A DNA stretch of 64,000 bases. Origin: LMUY01 sp965198895. GTDB lineage: Bacteria > Pseudomonadota > Alphaproteobacteria > Acetobacterales > Acetobacteraceae. Shown piece after piece: positions 50,751 to 59,854 of this stretch (position 1 is its first letter; each line of letters opens with the position of its first letter). Location of the stretch: assembly GCA_965198895.1 (NCBI GenBank), contig OZ240676.1, positions 1,426,001 to 1,490,000 on the forward strand, in the 5' to 3' direction. Under the pieces are notes generated by a model. The model was not told the DNA's origin, did not search any database, and saw only the letters and a list, made by a program, of their open reading frames with translations. The position numbers and the translations under genes are program-made.

Positions 50751-52412
50751 ATGGCGGCAGCGATGGTGACGGATGTGCTGATCACGGGCGGTCGCGTGTT
50801 TCGCGGCCGGGCGGGGGGATTTGCGGAGGCGGTGCTGCTGCGGGATGGGCGCGTCAGCGCGGTCGGTTCGCTGCAGGACGTGGAAGACGTAGCCCCGTCC
50901 GGTGTCCGGCGCCTGGACCTCGGCGGCCGCGTGGCGATCCCTGCGTTCAACGAGGCGCACATGCACCTGCTGTCCTACGGGCTCGGCCTTCGCCGGGCGA
51001 ATTTAAGGCCGGACGATGGCGTGCAAACACTCGATGAGTTGCTGCGCCGTATCTCGGTGGCGGCCAAGGCAACACCCCGTGGCGATTGGGTGATCGGGCG
51101 CGGCTACGACCATCTGGTGCTGGACGTCGGCCGCCATCCCACGTCCGAGGAACTGCAACGCGCCGCCCCGGACAACCCCGTCTACATCGTGCGCACCTGC
51201 GGCCATATGGGCGTCGCCAGCACCGCCGCGCTGCGCCTCGCCATGGTCGGCCACAACACGCCCTCGCCCGATGGCGGCGCGATCGAGCGGCGCGACGGGC
51301 AACTCACCGGGCTGTTGCAGGAACGCGCGCAGCGGCTGGTCACCCAGCATGTGCCGGAGCCGACCGAAAGCGCGATGGTCGATGCCATCGAAGCGGCTGG
51401 CCGCGACCTGGCCGCGCGCGGCTTCGCCTCCGCCAGCGACATGAATGTCGGCATGACCGGCGGCATGACCGGCGGCATGGCGGAGATCGGCGCCTATCGC
51501 CGCGCGTTGTCCGAGGGCCGGCTGATGCAGCGCATGTGGCAGGTGCTGGCCGGCAATCCGGAGGGCATCGCCACCCAGGCCTGGGATGCCGGGCTACGTC
51601 CCGACACGACCGACGACATGCTGGCCTGGGGCGCGGTGAAGACCTTCGCCGACGGGTCGGCGGGCGGGTTGACGGCGGCGTTCTTCGATCCGTACGAGGC
51701 CTCGCAGGGCGGCGGCACCGGCATCTTCTGCTTCCCCGACGAGGCCCAGCACGAGATGCTGGCACGCTACCACCGGCAGGGCTGGCAGCTCGACATCCAC
51801 GCCATCGGCGATGCGGCGATCGAGCAGGTGTTGTCCGGCATGGAGGCCGCCGATACCGCCGACATGCCGGTGCTGGGGCGGCGTCACCGGATCGAGCATT
51901 GCGGCTTTCTGAACGCCAACCAGCGCCGCCGCATGAAGGCGAGCGGTATCCTGCCGGTGCCACAGCCGGTGTTCATCTACGAGTTCGGCGATGTCTACCT
52001 AAAGGTGCTGGGCCGGGCGCGGGCCGAAGCGTCCTACCCGATGCGGACCTGGCTGGACGAGGGGCATCATCCCGCCGCCTCGTCGGACAGCCCGGTCTGC
52101 ACCGTGGATCCGTTCGCCAACCTCTACACGATGATGACACGCAAGACGGTGCGCGGCACCGTGGTCGGCGCCGACCAGTGCCTCACCGCGGCGGAGGCGG
52201 TGCATTGCTATACCTGGTGCGGCGCCTACACGCAGTTCGCCGAGGACCGGCGCGGCACGCTGGAGGTTGGCCAATTCGCCGATCTCGCAGTTCTGTCGCG
52301 CGACGTGTTCGATGCCACGCCGGAGGATGTGCGAACGACACAGGCCGACCTGACATTGCGCGGCGGCAGCGTGACGTTCGACCGCCATGGTGAACTCGCC
52401 GGGGCGGAGTGA
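50751..52412 (+). CDS. Amidohydrolase family 3 protein (YtcJ-like)
   Basis: The product has about 553 residues. Metal ligands are visible as HxH in NEAHMHLLSYG, His in DIHAIGDAA, His in RRHRIEHCG and a catalytic Asp in AASSDSPVCT, with the beta-sandwich start VLITGGRVFRG. Such enzymes hydrolyse amides or N-formyl and related groups, with unknown physiological substrates in most cases. ATGs at 50739, 50751 and 50763 are all possible starts; 50763 also gives a normal N terminus. It is divergent from treZ. Confidence 0.85.
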   Translation: MAAAMVTDVLITGGRVFRGRAGGFAEAVLLRDGRVSAVGSLQDVEDVAPSGVRRLDLGGRVAIPAFNEAHMHLLSYGLGLRRANLRPDDGVQTLDELLRRISVAAKATPRGDWVIGRGYDHLVLDVGRHPTSEELQRAAPDNPVYIVRTCGHMGVASTAALRLAMVGHNTPSPDGGAIERRDGQLTGLLQERAQRLVTQHVPEPTESAMVDAIEAAGRDLAARGFASASDMNVGMTGGMTGGMAEIGAYRRALSEGRLMQRMWQVLAGNPEGIATQAWDAGLRPDTTDDMLAWGAVKTFADGSAGGLTAAFFDPYEASQGGGTGIFCFPDEAQHEMLARYHRQGWQLDIHAIGDAAIEQVLSGMEAADTADMPVLGRRHRIEHCGFLNANQRRRMKASGILPVPQPVFIYEFGDVYLKVLGRARAEASYPMRTWLDEGHHPAASSDSPVCTVDPFANLYTMMTRKTVRGTVVGADQCLTAAEAVHCYTWCGAYTQFAEDRRGTLEVGQFADLAVLSRDVFDATPEDVRTTQADLTLRGGSVTFDRHGELAGAE

Positions 52413-52448
52413 ACTCGGTAGGACGGCGCGCCTCGTCTCACACGCCTC

Positions 52449-53708
52449 CTATGGTCCCCGCCAGCCCAGCCGGTCCAATCGAGCTCCCTCGCCTCGCAGG
52501 TAACGGTCGCCGATATCGGCGCGCCAGCGTAGTTCAGGCGCGACCACGTTGGTGGCCCGTGCGCGCGCAGCCTCCTGCGCGGAGATCACGTCGGGCCCGG
52601 TTCCGGTCACGATCATGGCGTGACCGGAGCGTCGGTGGACGAAGCGTTGGCCGCCCTCGAGACGCATGTCGACGAAGTGGTAGTGGGCCTGCTCGGCCGC
52701 GTCCGGCTCACGCAGGAAGAATAGCGGCGGATCGGTGGCCGGCTCGGCGTGCTCGGTCCAGGCCGGAAACGGCGGCACGGTGAGCACGATGGCGACAGCC
52801 CAACCGGGCAGGGTGCGGAATCGCCCGCCGGCGCCGCGCGCCATGCGTTCCAGCAGATCGCCCCAGCCGTCCGGCTGCATGGCGGCCAGCACGGCGAAGC
52901 CCGGGTTGCCGAAGCGGCAGGTGAATTCGAGCGGAAACGGGCCACGCTCGTCGAGCATCAGGTTCAGGTTGACGTAGCCGACATGCCCGGCCCGTTGCAG
53001 CAGCGGGGCGACCCGGCCCAGCGTCGCCGCAAACAGACGCTCGGCGCCCTCGAAGGAGGCGAGCGTACCCATCTCGCCGGTCATCTCGCCGAGGTCGCCG
53101 GGGAAGAAGCGCTTGTGTTCGAAGTCGATGCAGGCGGGCTGCAGGAACTGGTGCCCGTCGAAATAAGCACCGATGCCGACTTCCACGCCCTCCAGCCGCT
53201 CCATCAACAGCACGCGGCCGGAGCCCAGAGTGCGGCGGAGCATGAAGGCGACGTCGGCACCCGCCGGGTGTTCGCCGACAAAGGTGGCGTCGCCCGCATC
53301 GTGCTTGAGCACGTAGCGGCCGGGATTCACGTCGAGCCAGGTCAGCGCCGACTGGGCCGTGTCGAAGGCCTGGCTCCACGCCGTCGGCAGCCCGGCCCCG
53401 GCGAGCACGGATTGGCCATAGGCGCGATCCCGTTCCAACCGGTCGCCGAGCGCACTGCCGCCGACAACGCGATAACCGTCCGCCCGCAATGCGTCCTGCA
53501 GCGTGCCCCGGTCCACGCCTTCGAACAGGATGATGCCGTCGGTGCCGACCCAGGCGAGGTGGTCGCGCCAGTCCGCCACCGGTTCGATCATCCCGCCGAA
53601 CGCCTGGCGCGAAGCGGCCGCATGGACGCGGACTTCATGGCCCTCCCGCATCAGGCTGAGATAGAGGTCGCCAAGGTAGATGTGCTGGCCGAGGGCGAGG
53701 ATCCTCAC
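52449..53708 (-). CDS. PurD-like ATP-grasp ligase, divergent
   Basis: The 419-residue protein follows the phosphoribosylglycinamide synthetase layout. It has an N-terminal Rossmann-like domain, an ATP-grasp core with RYVLKHDAGDATFVGEHPAG and LLMERLEGVEVGIGAYFDG, and a C-terminal domain ending GDRYLRGEGARLDRLG. However, the usual GxGGREHA N-terminal motif is absent, and the metal/substrate segment reads EFTCRFGNPG where PurD has an E-x-N-x-R-x-GDPE pattern. A purine-biosynthetic role is therefore unlikely, and it may ligate another amino compound. The GTG start overlaps the aminotransferase stop (GTGA). Confidence 0.78.
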   Translation of the reverse strand: MRILALGQHIYLGDLYLSLMREGHEVRVHAAASRQAFGGMIEPVADWRDHLAWVGTDGIILFEGVDRGTLQDALRADGYRVVGGSALGDRLERDRAYGQSVLAGAGLPTAWSQAFDTAQSALTWLDVNPGRYVLKHDAGDATFVGEHPAGADVAFMLRRTLGSGRVLLMERLEGVEVGIGAYFDGHQFLQPACIDFEHKRFFPGDLGEMTGEMGTLASFEGAERLFAATLGRVAPLLQRAGHVGYVNLNLMLDERGPFPLEFTCRFGNPGFAVLAAMQPDGWGDLLERMARGAGGRFRTLPGWAVAIVLTVPPFPAWTEHAEPATDPPLFFLREPDAAEQAHYHFVDMRLEGGQRFVHRRSGHAMIVTGTGPDVISAQEAARARATNVVAPELRWRADIGDRYLRGEGARLDRLGWRGP

Positions 53709-54832
53709 GCGGCCAGGGCGCCGGTCGGCACACCCGCCAACCGCTCCACCAGGCGCTCGATGCCGGCGGAGTCGACGTTGGCGAACGAGACCCGCAGGTG
53801 ATCCTCCGACCCGGCGAATGCAGGGGCCGGCAGCAGCAGCACCCCGTGGTCCCGGGCCAGGCGTTCGGCGATTGTCCAGGCTGACACACCGGCGAACGGG
53901 TGCCGGACATAGGCGAAATAGGCCCCGAGCGAGTCGATCCGCCAGGCGGGCAAGCCGGCCAGGCCGCGGCGCAGGGTTGCGGCGCGCGCCACCATCTCCA
54001 GGCGGTTTTGCTGCCGCCAGTCGCGCAGGGCCGGGATCGCCCAGGCCAGGGCCTGCTGCGCCGGGCGCTGCGGACAAATGGTCATGCAGTCCAGCACCTT
54101 CATCGCCTGCGGAACGGCCGCCTCGGGCAAAGTGAGGGCGCCGATGCGATGGCCCGGCACGGCATACGACTTAGAGAAGGAATAGAGCCGAACGGCGTCA
54201 TCGGGCGGAGCGTACTCGGCGCCGTCCGGCAGGAAGTCGCGATACGTCTCGTCCAGCATCAGGGTGGCGCCGTGCTGGCGGCACAGATCCGCGAACCGCT
54301 CGACGATGGCGGCCGGGTAGATGGCGCCGGTCGGATTGTTGGGGGTGATCAGGACGACGGCCGCAACCCCCGCCATCAGTTGCGCCGCCCGCTCCGGATC
54401 CGGGATGAACCCATCGGCTGCCGAGGTCGGCAGGGCACGCGCCTCGAGCCCGAGCATGTCGCAGGTCATCTTGTGGTTGTAGTACCAGGGCGTCGGCAGC
54501 AACACGGCGGCGCCGCGCGGAACCAGGGTCAGCAGCGCGGTGAAGAACGCCTGGTTGCAGCCGGCGGTGATCAGCACGCGCCCGGCCGACACGCCGGACT
54601 CGGCGGCATAGGCGTCCCGCAACGCCGGGTCACCGGTGATGAAGCCGTATTTGGCGCATAGCGGGTCGGCAGCGGCGGCACCGAGGTGGTGGAGCAGATC
54701 GGGGTGCGGCGCATAGCCCGGGACCGCCTGGCAGAGGTCGATCAACGGGCCGCGCTCGCCGCCATAGGCTCGCCCCCAAGCCTGCACTTCGGGAATGGGC
54801 GGCGAGCCGGTGTCTTGCACGAGCGGGTTCAT
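53705..54832 (-). CDS. Class I/II aminotransferase coupled to the ATP-grasp protein
   Basis: The 375-residue fold-type I PLP enzyme has LIDLCQAVPGYAPHPDL near the start, ITPNNPTGAIYP, MLDETYRDFLPDG and the Schiff-base lysine in LYSFSKSYAVPGHRIG. The carboxylate-binding Arg lies in LRVSFANVD. It resembles aspartate/kynurenine-type aminotransferases. The four-base overlap with the PurD-like gene suggests the two act on one pathway, and the TRAP operon upstream on the same strand may supply the substrate. The pathway is unidentified. Confidence 0.82.
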   Translation of the reverse strand: MNPLVQDTGSPPIPEVQAWGRAYGGERGPLIDLCQAVPGYAPHPDLLHHLGAAAADPLCAKYGFITGDPALRDAYAAESGVSAGRVLITAGCNQAFFTALLTLVPRGAAVLLPTPWYYNHKMTCDMLGLEARALPTSAADGFIPDPERAAQLMAGVAAVVLITPNNPTGAIYPAAIVERFADLCRQHGATLMLDETYRDFLPDGAEYAPPDDAVRLYSFSKSYAVPGHRIGALTLPEAAVPQAMKVLDCMTICPQRPAQQALAWAIPALRDWRQQNRLEMVARAATLRRGLAGLPAWRIDSLGAYFAYVRHPFAGVSAWTIAERLARDHGVLLLPAPAFAGSEDHLRVSFANVDSAGIERLVERLAGVPTGALAA

Positions 54833-54907
54833 GCCACTTCTACGCGCGAGGCCCGGATTGTTGCCAGCGCGTCTACGATATTCCCGCGTGGTGGTCCGGA
54901 TGCCCCC

Positions 54908-56809
54908 TCACAGCGGGCTGCCGAGCGCGCGGGGGATCGCGAGCGTGATCCAGGGGACGAACGCGATCAATGCAATCGCCAGCACCAGCACGACCAAGTA
55001 CGGCACCATCGTCCTTGCCGCGACCTCGACCCGCGCCTCCGCGACTGCACACGCGACGTAGAACCCGATCCCGACCGGCGGCATGAAAGCGCCGACCCCC
55101 ATCGCCAGGATCAGCACCGTCGCATACTGCACGCCGTTGATGCCGAGTTGCACGGCGATCGGCATCAATAGCGGGGCCAGAATGATCAGCGCCGGCAATC
55201 CCTCGAGCAGCGTGCCGATCACGATCAGCAGCAGGATCGAGCCGGCCAGGAACACGTAGGGGTTTCGCCCGGACTGGTCGAGCAGGGTCACCAGGTGCTG
55301 CGGCAAGTTTGCCGCCGTCAGTGTCCAGGCGAACGACGACGCGGACGCGAGCACGAACAGCACCATGCCCGCCGTCCCCGCGCACTCCATCGCCAACGCG
55401 AAGACCCGGCCGATCCGCTGCTCCCGATAGATGACCATCGCGAGCAGCAGCCCGTAGACGACCGCGAAGGTCGACACCTCGGTGGGGGTGGCAATGCCGA
55501 AGCGGATGCCGGACACCATCATCACCGGCATGGCGAGCGGCAGGATGGCCGACGGGATCGCCGCCAGCCGCGATACGCCGGCCGCCTCCGCCGTGTCGTC
55601 GATCCGCTTGGACCGCGCCCAGATCAGCAGCATCAGGCACGCCGCGATCACCGCGGCCGGCAGCAGCCCGGCGACGAACAGCGTCCCGATCGAGATCGGC
55701 GTCACCGACCCCAGCACCAGCATCGCAATGGACGGTGGGATCGTCTCCGCCATGGCCGCGGAGGCCGCCAAGGCCGCTGCCCCCTGCTCCGGCCGGTAGC
55801 CTCGCCGCCGCAACTCGCCCCGCATCACCGATCCGACGGCCGCGACGTCGGCCACCTTCGAGCCGGAAATCCCGCTGACCATGTAGATGGTCACCACGAT
55901 CACCTGCAGCAGCCCGCCCCGCGCCCGCCCCACCAGCGCCATCGCGAAGCGCACCAGGCGAAGGCTGATCCCGCCGCGCTCCATGATGAGGCCGGCGAAG
56001 ATGAAGAACGGCAGAGCAAGCAGGATGAAGTTGCCGGTGCCGTCGATCATGTTCTGTGGCACCGCAATGAACGGTGCGGCATCGGTGACCTGCAGGTAGA
56101 CCAGCGTGCTGAGCAGCATCGCGAAGCTCACCGGCAACCCGAGCAGCACCGCGCCCAGGAACAGCGCGATCATGACGGCCAACGACAGATCGGGCCGCGC
56201 TCCGAAGAACCCCGTCACGTCGACCGCCCAGAACCCTGCCACGAGCGCCGCGACCAGCACCAGCGATGCCACTGCGATCAGGGGCGGCGTGCGCAGGGCC
56301 AGCCGCTCGAGCGCGAACAGGGTGATCAGCCCCATTCCGATCGGCAGCGGCACGCCGTACCATCCCGTGCTCACCTGCAGGATCGGCGTCGCGTTCTCCC
56401 AGTTGTCGCCGATCAGGCCCAGCGCCTGCCACGCGGCCAGCATCGTCGTCGCCACCACCACCCACTCGAAGGTCGCGAGGACGAACGCCCGCACACGCAC
56501 CGGCATCAGCTCCAGGAACAGCCGGATGGAGGTATGCTGCCCGCCGCGATACGCCGCCGCGCCACCGATGAAGGCGATGGCGGATAGCGTCATCTTCGAC
56601 GCCTCGTCGTCCCACAGGAACGAGGCGTGCAGCAGTTCACGCTGGAACACGTCGACGAGGATGATCACCAACTCGATGAGCAACGCCGCAGCCGCGGTCG
56701 CGCGTGCCGCCGCCTCCAACCCGCCGCAGGCGCGCCCGAGCGCACCACGCAGCACTCCCTGCCGGGGTGCCAGCGCGATGAGCGCGGCGTCGTCTGCGAG
56801 CGTGACCAT
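54908..56809 (-). CDS. TRAP transporter fused permease DctQM (system 2)
   Basis: The 633-residue protein joins a DctQ-like N-terminal part (about residues 30-185, with LIELVIILVDVFQRELLH and FLWDDEASKMTLSAIAF) to a DctM-like part (about 210-633, with GLPVSFAMLLSTLVYLQ, SGISGSKVADVAAVGSVM, IPPSIAMLVLGSV and FMPPVGIGFYVACA). It is therefore one polypeptide in place of two membrane subunits. It follows the DctP gene by four bases on the same strand. Confidence 0.9.
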   Translation of the reverse strand: MVTLADDAALIALAPRQGVLRGALGRACGGLEAAARATAAAALLIELVIILVDVFQRELLHASFLWDDEASKMTLSAIAFIGGAAAYRGGQHTSIRLFLELMPVRVRAFVLATFEWVVVATTMLAAWQALGLIGDNWENATPILQVSTGWYGVPLPIGMGLITLFALERLALRTPPLIAVASLVLVAALVAGFWAVDVTGFFGARPDLSLAVMIALFLGAVLLGLPVSFAMLLSTLVYLQVTDAAPFIAVPQNMIDGTGNFILLALPFFIFAGLIMERGGISLRLVRFAMALVGRARGGLLQVIVVTIYMVSGISGSKVADVAAVGSVMRGELRRRGYRPEQGAAALAASAAMAETIPPSIAMLVLGSVTPISIGTLFVAGLLPAAVIAACLMLLIWARSKRIDDTAEAAGVSRLAAIPSAILPLAMPVMMVSGIRFGIATPTEVSTFAVVYGLLLAMVIYREQRIGRVFALAMECAGTAGMVLFVLASASSFAWTLTAANLPQHLVTLLDQSGRNPYVFLAGSILLLIVIGTLLEGLPALIILAPLLMPIAVQLGINGVQYATVLILAMGVGAFMPPVGIGFYVACAVAEARVEVAARTMVPYLVVLVLAIALIAFVPWITLAIPRALGSPL

Positions 56810-56813
56810 CGGT

Positions 56814-57833
56814 TCAGGCGGTGCCGGTTTGCTTCAGCACCTCGTCCACCAGATCCGCCCCGATGACGGGCCGGAACTTGTCGTAGATCGGCCGCGTCGC
56901 CTTCACGTAGGCGTCGATGTCGACCGGCGCGATCACGACTCCGGCCTGCTTCATCGTCTCCGCCGCCCGCGCCGTCGCGGTCGCAACATCGGCACGCCAG
57001 TAGACCGACATCGCCTTCGCCGCGTCCCGCACCGCCTTCTGCTGGTCGGCCGGAAAAGCGTCGAACCGCCGCTTGCTCACCATCAGCGCGCCCGCGTTGT
57101 AGACGAAGTTCGTCTCGCTGGTGACCTTGACGATCTCCTGCATCTTGTTGGCGACCATCGAGATCAGCGGCGTCTCGATCGCCTGCACCGCGCCTTGCGA
57201 CATGGCGACGTAGACCTCGGTGATGTCGATGGCGACCGGGATCGCGCCGCACTGCTTGTAGGTCTCGGCATAGATCGCGCCGGGTTGGATACGGATCTTG
57301 AGCCCGTTCATATCTGCGGGTTCGACCAGTGGCTTGGTGACGGTCGACGACACGGGGCGCCAGCCCCAATGCCCCCAGCACAGACCATACACCTGCCGCT
57401 CCGGGAACGGCTTGAACAGTTCCTCGCCCACCGGCCCGTCCAGCACTCGCTCGGCCGTCGCCGCATCGCGGAAGACGTAGGGTAGATCCAGTACCGCAAC
57501 CTTGGGGAAGATCGTCTCGATGTAACCGGTCGTGTGCGCAACGAAATCGATGATTCCGGTCTGCAGTCCGGTGAGTGCGTTCACCTGGCTGCCGAGCTGC
57601 CCGGCGCCATACACCTGAATGTCCAGTGCTCCGTTGGTTCGCGCCTTCACGTCGGCAGCGAATTTCAGGCACACGTCATAGACCGGGTTCGAGACGCTGT
57701 CAGCCAGCGTCATCTTCAGCGTACGGCCCTGGGCCCGCGCATGGCCGATGATCGCCGGGGCTGCAAGCGCACCGCCAACCAGCATCGCGCCGCGGCCTAA
57801 AAGGCCCCGCCTTCCGATGTCGCTCCGTCCCAT
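56814..57833 (-). CDS. TRAP transporter substrate-binding protein DctP (system 2)
   Basis: The 339-residue protein has a twin-arginine-like signal (IGRRGLLGRGAMLVGGALA, cleavage near HARAQG) and the DctP fold with LKMTLADSVSNPVYDVCLKF, SSTVTKPLVEPADMNGLKIR (ligand Arg in LKIRIQP) and AMSQGAVQAIETPL. It is the periplasmic receptor for the fused DctQM permease encoded just downstream. Tat export for a binding protein is less usual than Sec. The ligand is unknown. Confidence 0.88.
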   Translation of the reverse strand: MGRSDIGRRGLLGRGAMLVGGALAAPAIIGHARAQGRTLKMTLADSVSNPVYDVCLKFAADVKARTNGALDIQVYGAGQLGSQVNALTGLQTGIIDFVAHTTGYIETIFPKVAVLDLPYVFRDAATAERVLDGPVGEELFKPFPERQVYGLCWGHWGWRPVSSTVTKPLVEPADMNGLKIRIQPGAIYAETYKQCGAIPVAIDITEVYVAMSQGAVQAIETPLISMVANKMQEIVKVTSETNFVYNAGALMVSKRRFDAFPADQQKAVRDAAKAMSVYWRADVATATARAAETMKQAGVVIAPVDIDAYVKATRPIYDKFRPVIGADLVDEVLKQTGTA

Positions 57834-57888
57834 GGCCGTGTCCCCAGTTTTCTTGTTGCGGGACGCTATGAGCCACGGCCCGGCAGCG

Positions 57889-58152
57889 TCAAGCGACGCT
57901 TGGCGATGTCCCCTTGGCGCTCCAGATCTCGTTCTTGCTCGGCAGGCAATTGGTGTTCGGACACGAGCCGCCGATCAGCTTGCGTTCGACCAATGCCGTT
58001 CGCTCGCCGGACCGGGCCAGATGCCACGCCAGGTACTTGCCGCCTTCACCGCTGCCGATGACGAGGTTTTCGTAGTGGTCGGTCCCGGTCGTTCCCCGCT
58101 TCCTTGTTGCTTGCAGCGTCCTCGGCCGACGCCCCGGACGTTCCGCGAACAT
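57889..58152 (-). pseudogene. Fragment of a pyridine-nucleotide-disulfide oxidoreductase (MerA-like)
   Basis: The 87-residue reading holds only the N-terminal FAD-binding region of a class I flavoprotein disulfide reductase. LVIGSGEGGKYLAWHLARSG is the dinucleotide fold and GGSCPNTNCLPSKN carries the redox pair in the C-x4-C pattern. The usual ~370 further residues (NADPH and dimerisation domains) are missing. The sequence departs from the family after NEIWSA and stops ten codons later. No continuation was seen in the following ~50 bases before the DctP gene. It appears to be a deletion remnant. Confidence 0.75.
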
Positions 58153-58348
58153 GCCGCGCCATCAAATCGCGAGCCAGAGAAAACGTTGCGAAATCAGACC
58201 GGATCTAAACGTGGACCAGTCCGCATGACGAAATCGAGCGCCAAAAAAATGCATTTTCGCTTGCCTGTGATTCTGAGACGGCCCAGGCTCCCTCGCAACG
58301 GCGGAAAAACTGCCGAGCGGGAGGATCACTCTGGCGTCCATCATCGCC

Positions 58349-59854
58349 ATGACCGGCATCGTCAAGGCGTTCGGCGGCACCCGTGCCGTCGACGGCGTGG
58401 ATTTCGACGTCCGGCCCGGTGAGGTCCACGCGCTGCTCGGGGGCAACGGCGCCGGCAAGTCGACGCTCATCAAAATCCTGGCCGGTGTGCACCGCGCGGA
58501 TGCCGGCGAAGTCCGCATCCACGATGTCCTGGTGGATCCTATTTCGGACCGCCTCCCCGTCGCCTTCATTCATCAGGACCTCGGCCTCGTCGAGTGGATG
58601 AGTGTCGCGGAAAACATCGCGCTCGCCGCCGGCTATCCGCGCACCCGCCTGCATCTGGTGGATTGGCCTGCCGTGACCGCCCAGGCCCAGCGCGCCCTCG
58701 CGCAGGTCGGCTGCCCGATCGACCCGGCAACCCCCGTCGCCGACTTGTCCCGGACGGACAAGTCCGTCGTCGCCATCGCACGCGCCCTTGCCACCTCGGC
58801 CGAGGCCATCGTCTTGGACGAGCCCACGGCCAGCCTCCCCGCCGCCGAAGTCGAGCGGCTGTTCACCGTGCTCGACCGGTTGCGCGCAGCCGGCGGCGGC
58901 ATGGTCTATGTCAGCCACCGGCTGGACGAGGTGTTCCGTATTGCTGACCGCGTCACCGTCATGCGGGACGGCCGCCGGGTCGCCACCCGGCCGGTCGCCG
59001 AGACTACGCCGGCCGAACTGGTGGAACTGATCGTCGGACGGACCCCGCTCGGCCTAGCCCGCCGCAAGCCGGTGGCGGCCGCTCGGCCCTTGCTCGCCGG
59101 AGAGGGCCTGGTCACCGAGGATGCCGGCCCGATCGGCTTCGAGTTGCGTCCGGGGGAGATCGTGGGTTTCGCCGGCCTGCGCGGCGCCGGGCAGGAGCCG
59201 CTGGGCCGCGCCATCTGCGGCATCCTGCCGCTGGCCGCCGGCACGCTCCAGCTTCGCGGCGACCCGATCGACCCTCGGACGCCGGCCGAGGCGGTTCGTA
59301 TCGGCATCGCCTTCGTATCCAGCAAGCGGCAGGAGGAAAGCCTCGCCATGCCGCTCGCCGTGCGGGAGAACCTATTCGTCAACCCGGCCGTCGAGCGGCG
59401 CGGCGTGTTTTCGCCCTTGCGCGAGGATCAGGAGGCCGCCCAGGCGCTCGTGCGCCTGCGCACCGTCGGTGCCCGCCCGCTGCTCACGGAGCCGGCCATC
59501 GCCACCTTCAGCGGCGGCAACCAGCAGAAGGTTGTGCTGTCCCGCTGGCTGGGCGGCGGCATCGCGGTGCTGGTGCTGGAGGAGCCGACGATGGGCGTCG
59601 ACGTGGGCGCCAAGGCCGACATTTACGCCCTGCTGGACCGGCACGCGGCGGCGGGCAACGGGGTGATCGTGGTCTCGACCGATTTCGAGGAAGTGGCCGC
59701 CATCTGCCACCGCGCGCTGATTTTCGACCGCGGCCGGGTCGCCGGGGAATTGGCGGGCGACGCGCTCACCCCATCCGCGCTGATCGCCGCGTGCGGCGGC
59801 GGCATGCCGGCCGGCCGTGCGGCGGTTGCAATCAAGGAGCGCATCGATGGCTGA
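58349..59854 (+). CDS. Sugar ABC transporter ATP-binding protein (RbsA/MglA type)
   Basis: The product has about 501 residues with two ATPase domains. The first (about 1-230) has Walker A GGNGAGKST, a degenerate signature LSRTDKSVVAIA and the Walker B region AIVLDEPTAS. The second has a degenerate Walker A (GLRGAGQEPLG), signature FSGGNQQKVVLS and LEEPTMGVDVG. This is the usual sugar-importer arrangement. ATG 58349 has no close ribosome-binding site, whereas an in-frame CTG at 58331 lies six bases after GGGAGG and would add ASIIA, restoring the expected first strand. The 3' end overlaps the permease by eight bases. Confidence 0.9.
   Translation: MTGIVKAFGGTRAVDGVDFDVRPGEVHALLGGNGAGKSTLIKILAGVHRADAGEVRIHDVLVDPISDRLPVAFIHQDLGLVEWMSVAENIALAAGYPRTRLHLVDWPAVTAQAQRALAQVGCPIDPATPVADLSRTDKSVVAIARALATSAEAIVLDEPTASLPAAEVERLFTVLDRLRAAGGGMVYVSHRLDEVFRIADRVTVMRDGRRVATRPVAETTPAELVELIVGRTPLGLARRKPVAAARPLLAGEGLVTEDAGPIGFELRPGEIVGFAGLRGAGQEPLGRAICGILPLAAGTLQLRGDPIDPRTPAEAVRIGIAFVSSKRQEESLAMPLAVRENLFVNPAVERRGVFSPLREDQEAAQALVRLRTVGARPLLTEPAIATFSGGNQQKVVLSRWLGGGIAVLVLEEPTMGVDVGAKADIYALLDRHAAAGNGVIVVSTDFEEVAAICHRALIFDRGRVAGELAGDALTPSALIAACGGGMPAGRAAVAIKERIDG

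Noticed and set aside
55295..56587. A 430-codon plus-strand frame opposite the TRAP permease
   Set aside because: It is a His/Gln/Arg-rich shadow of hydrophobic codons on the minus strand, with no start signal.
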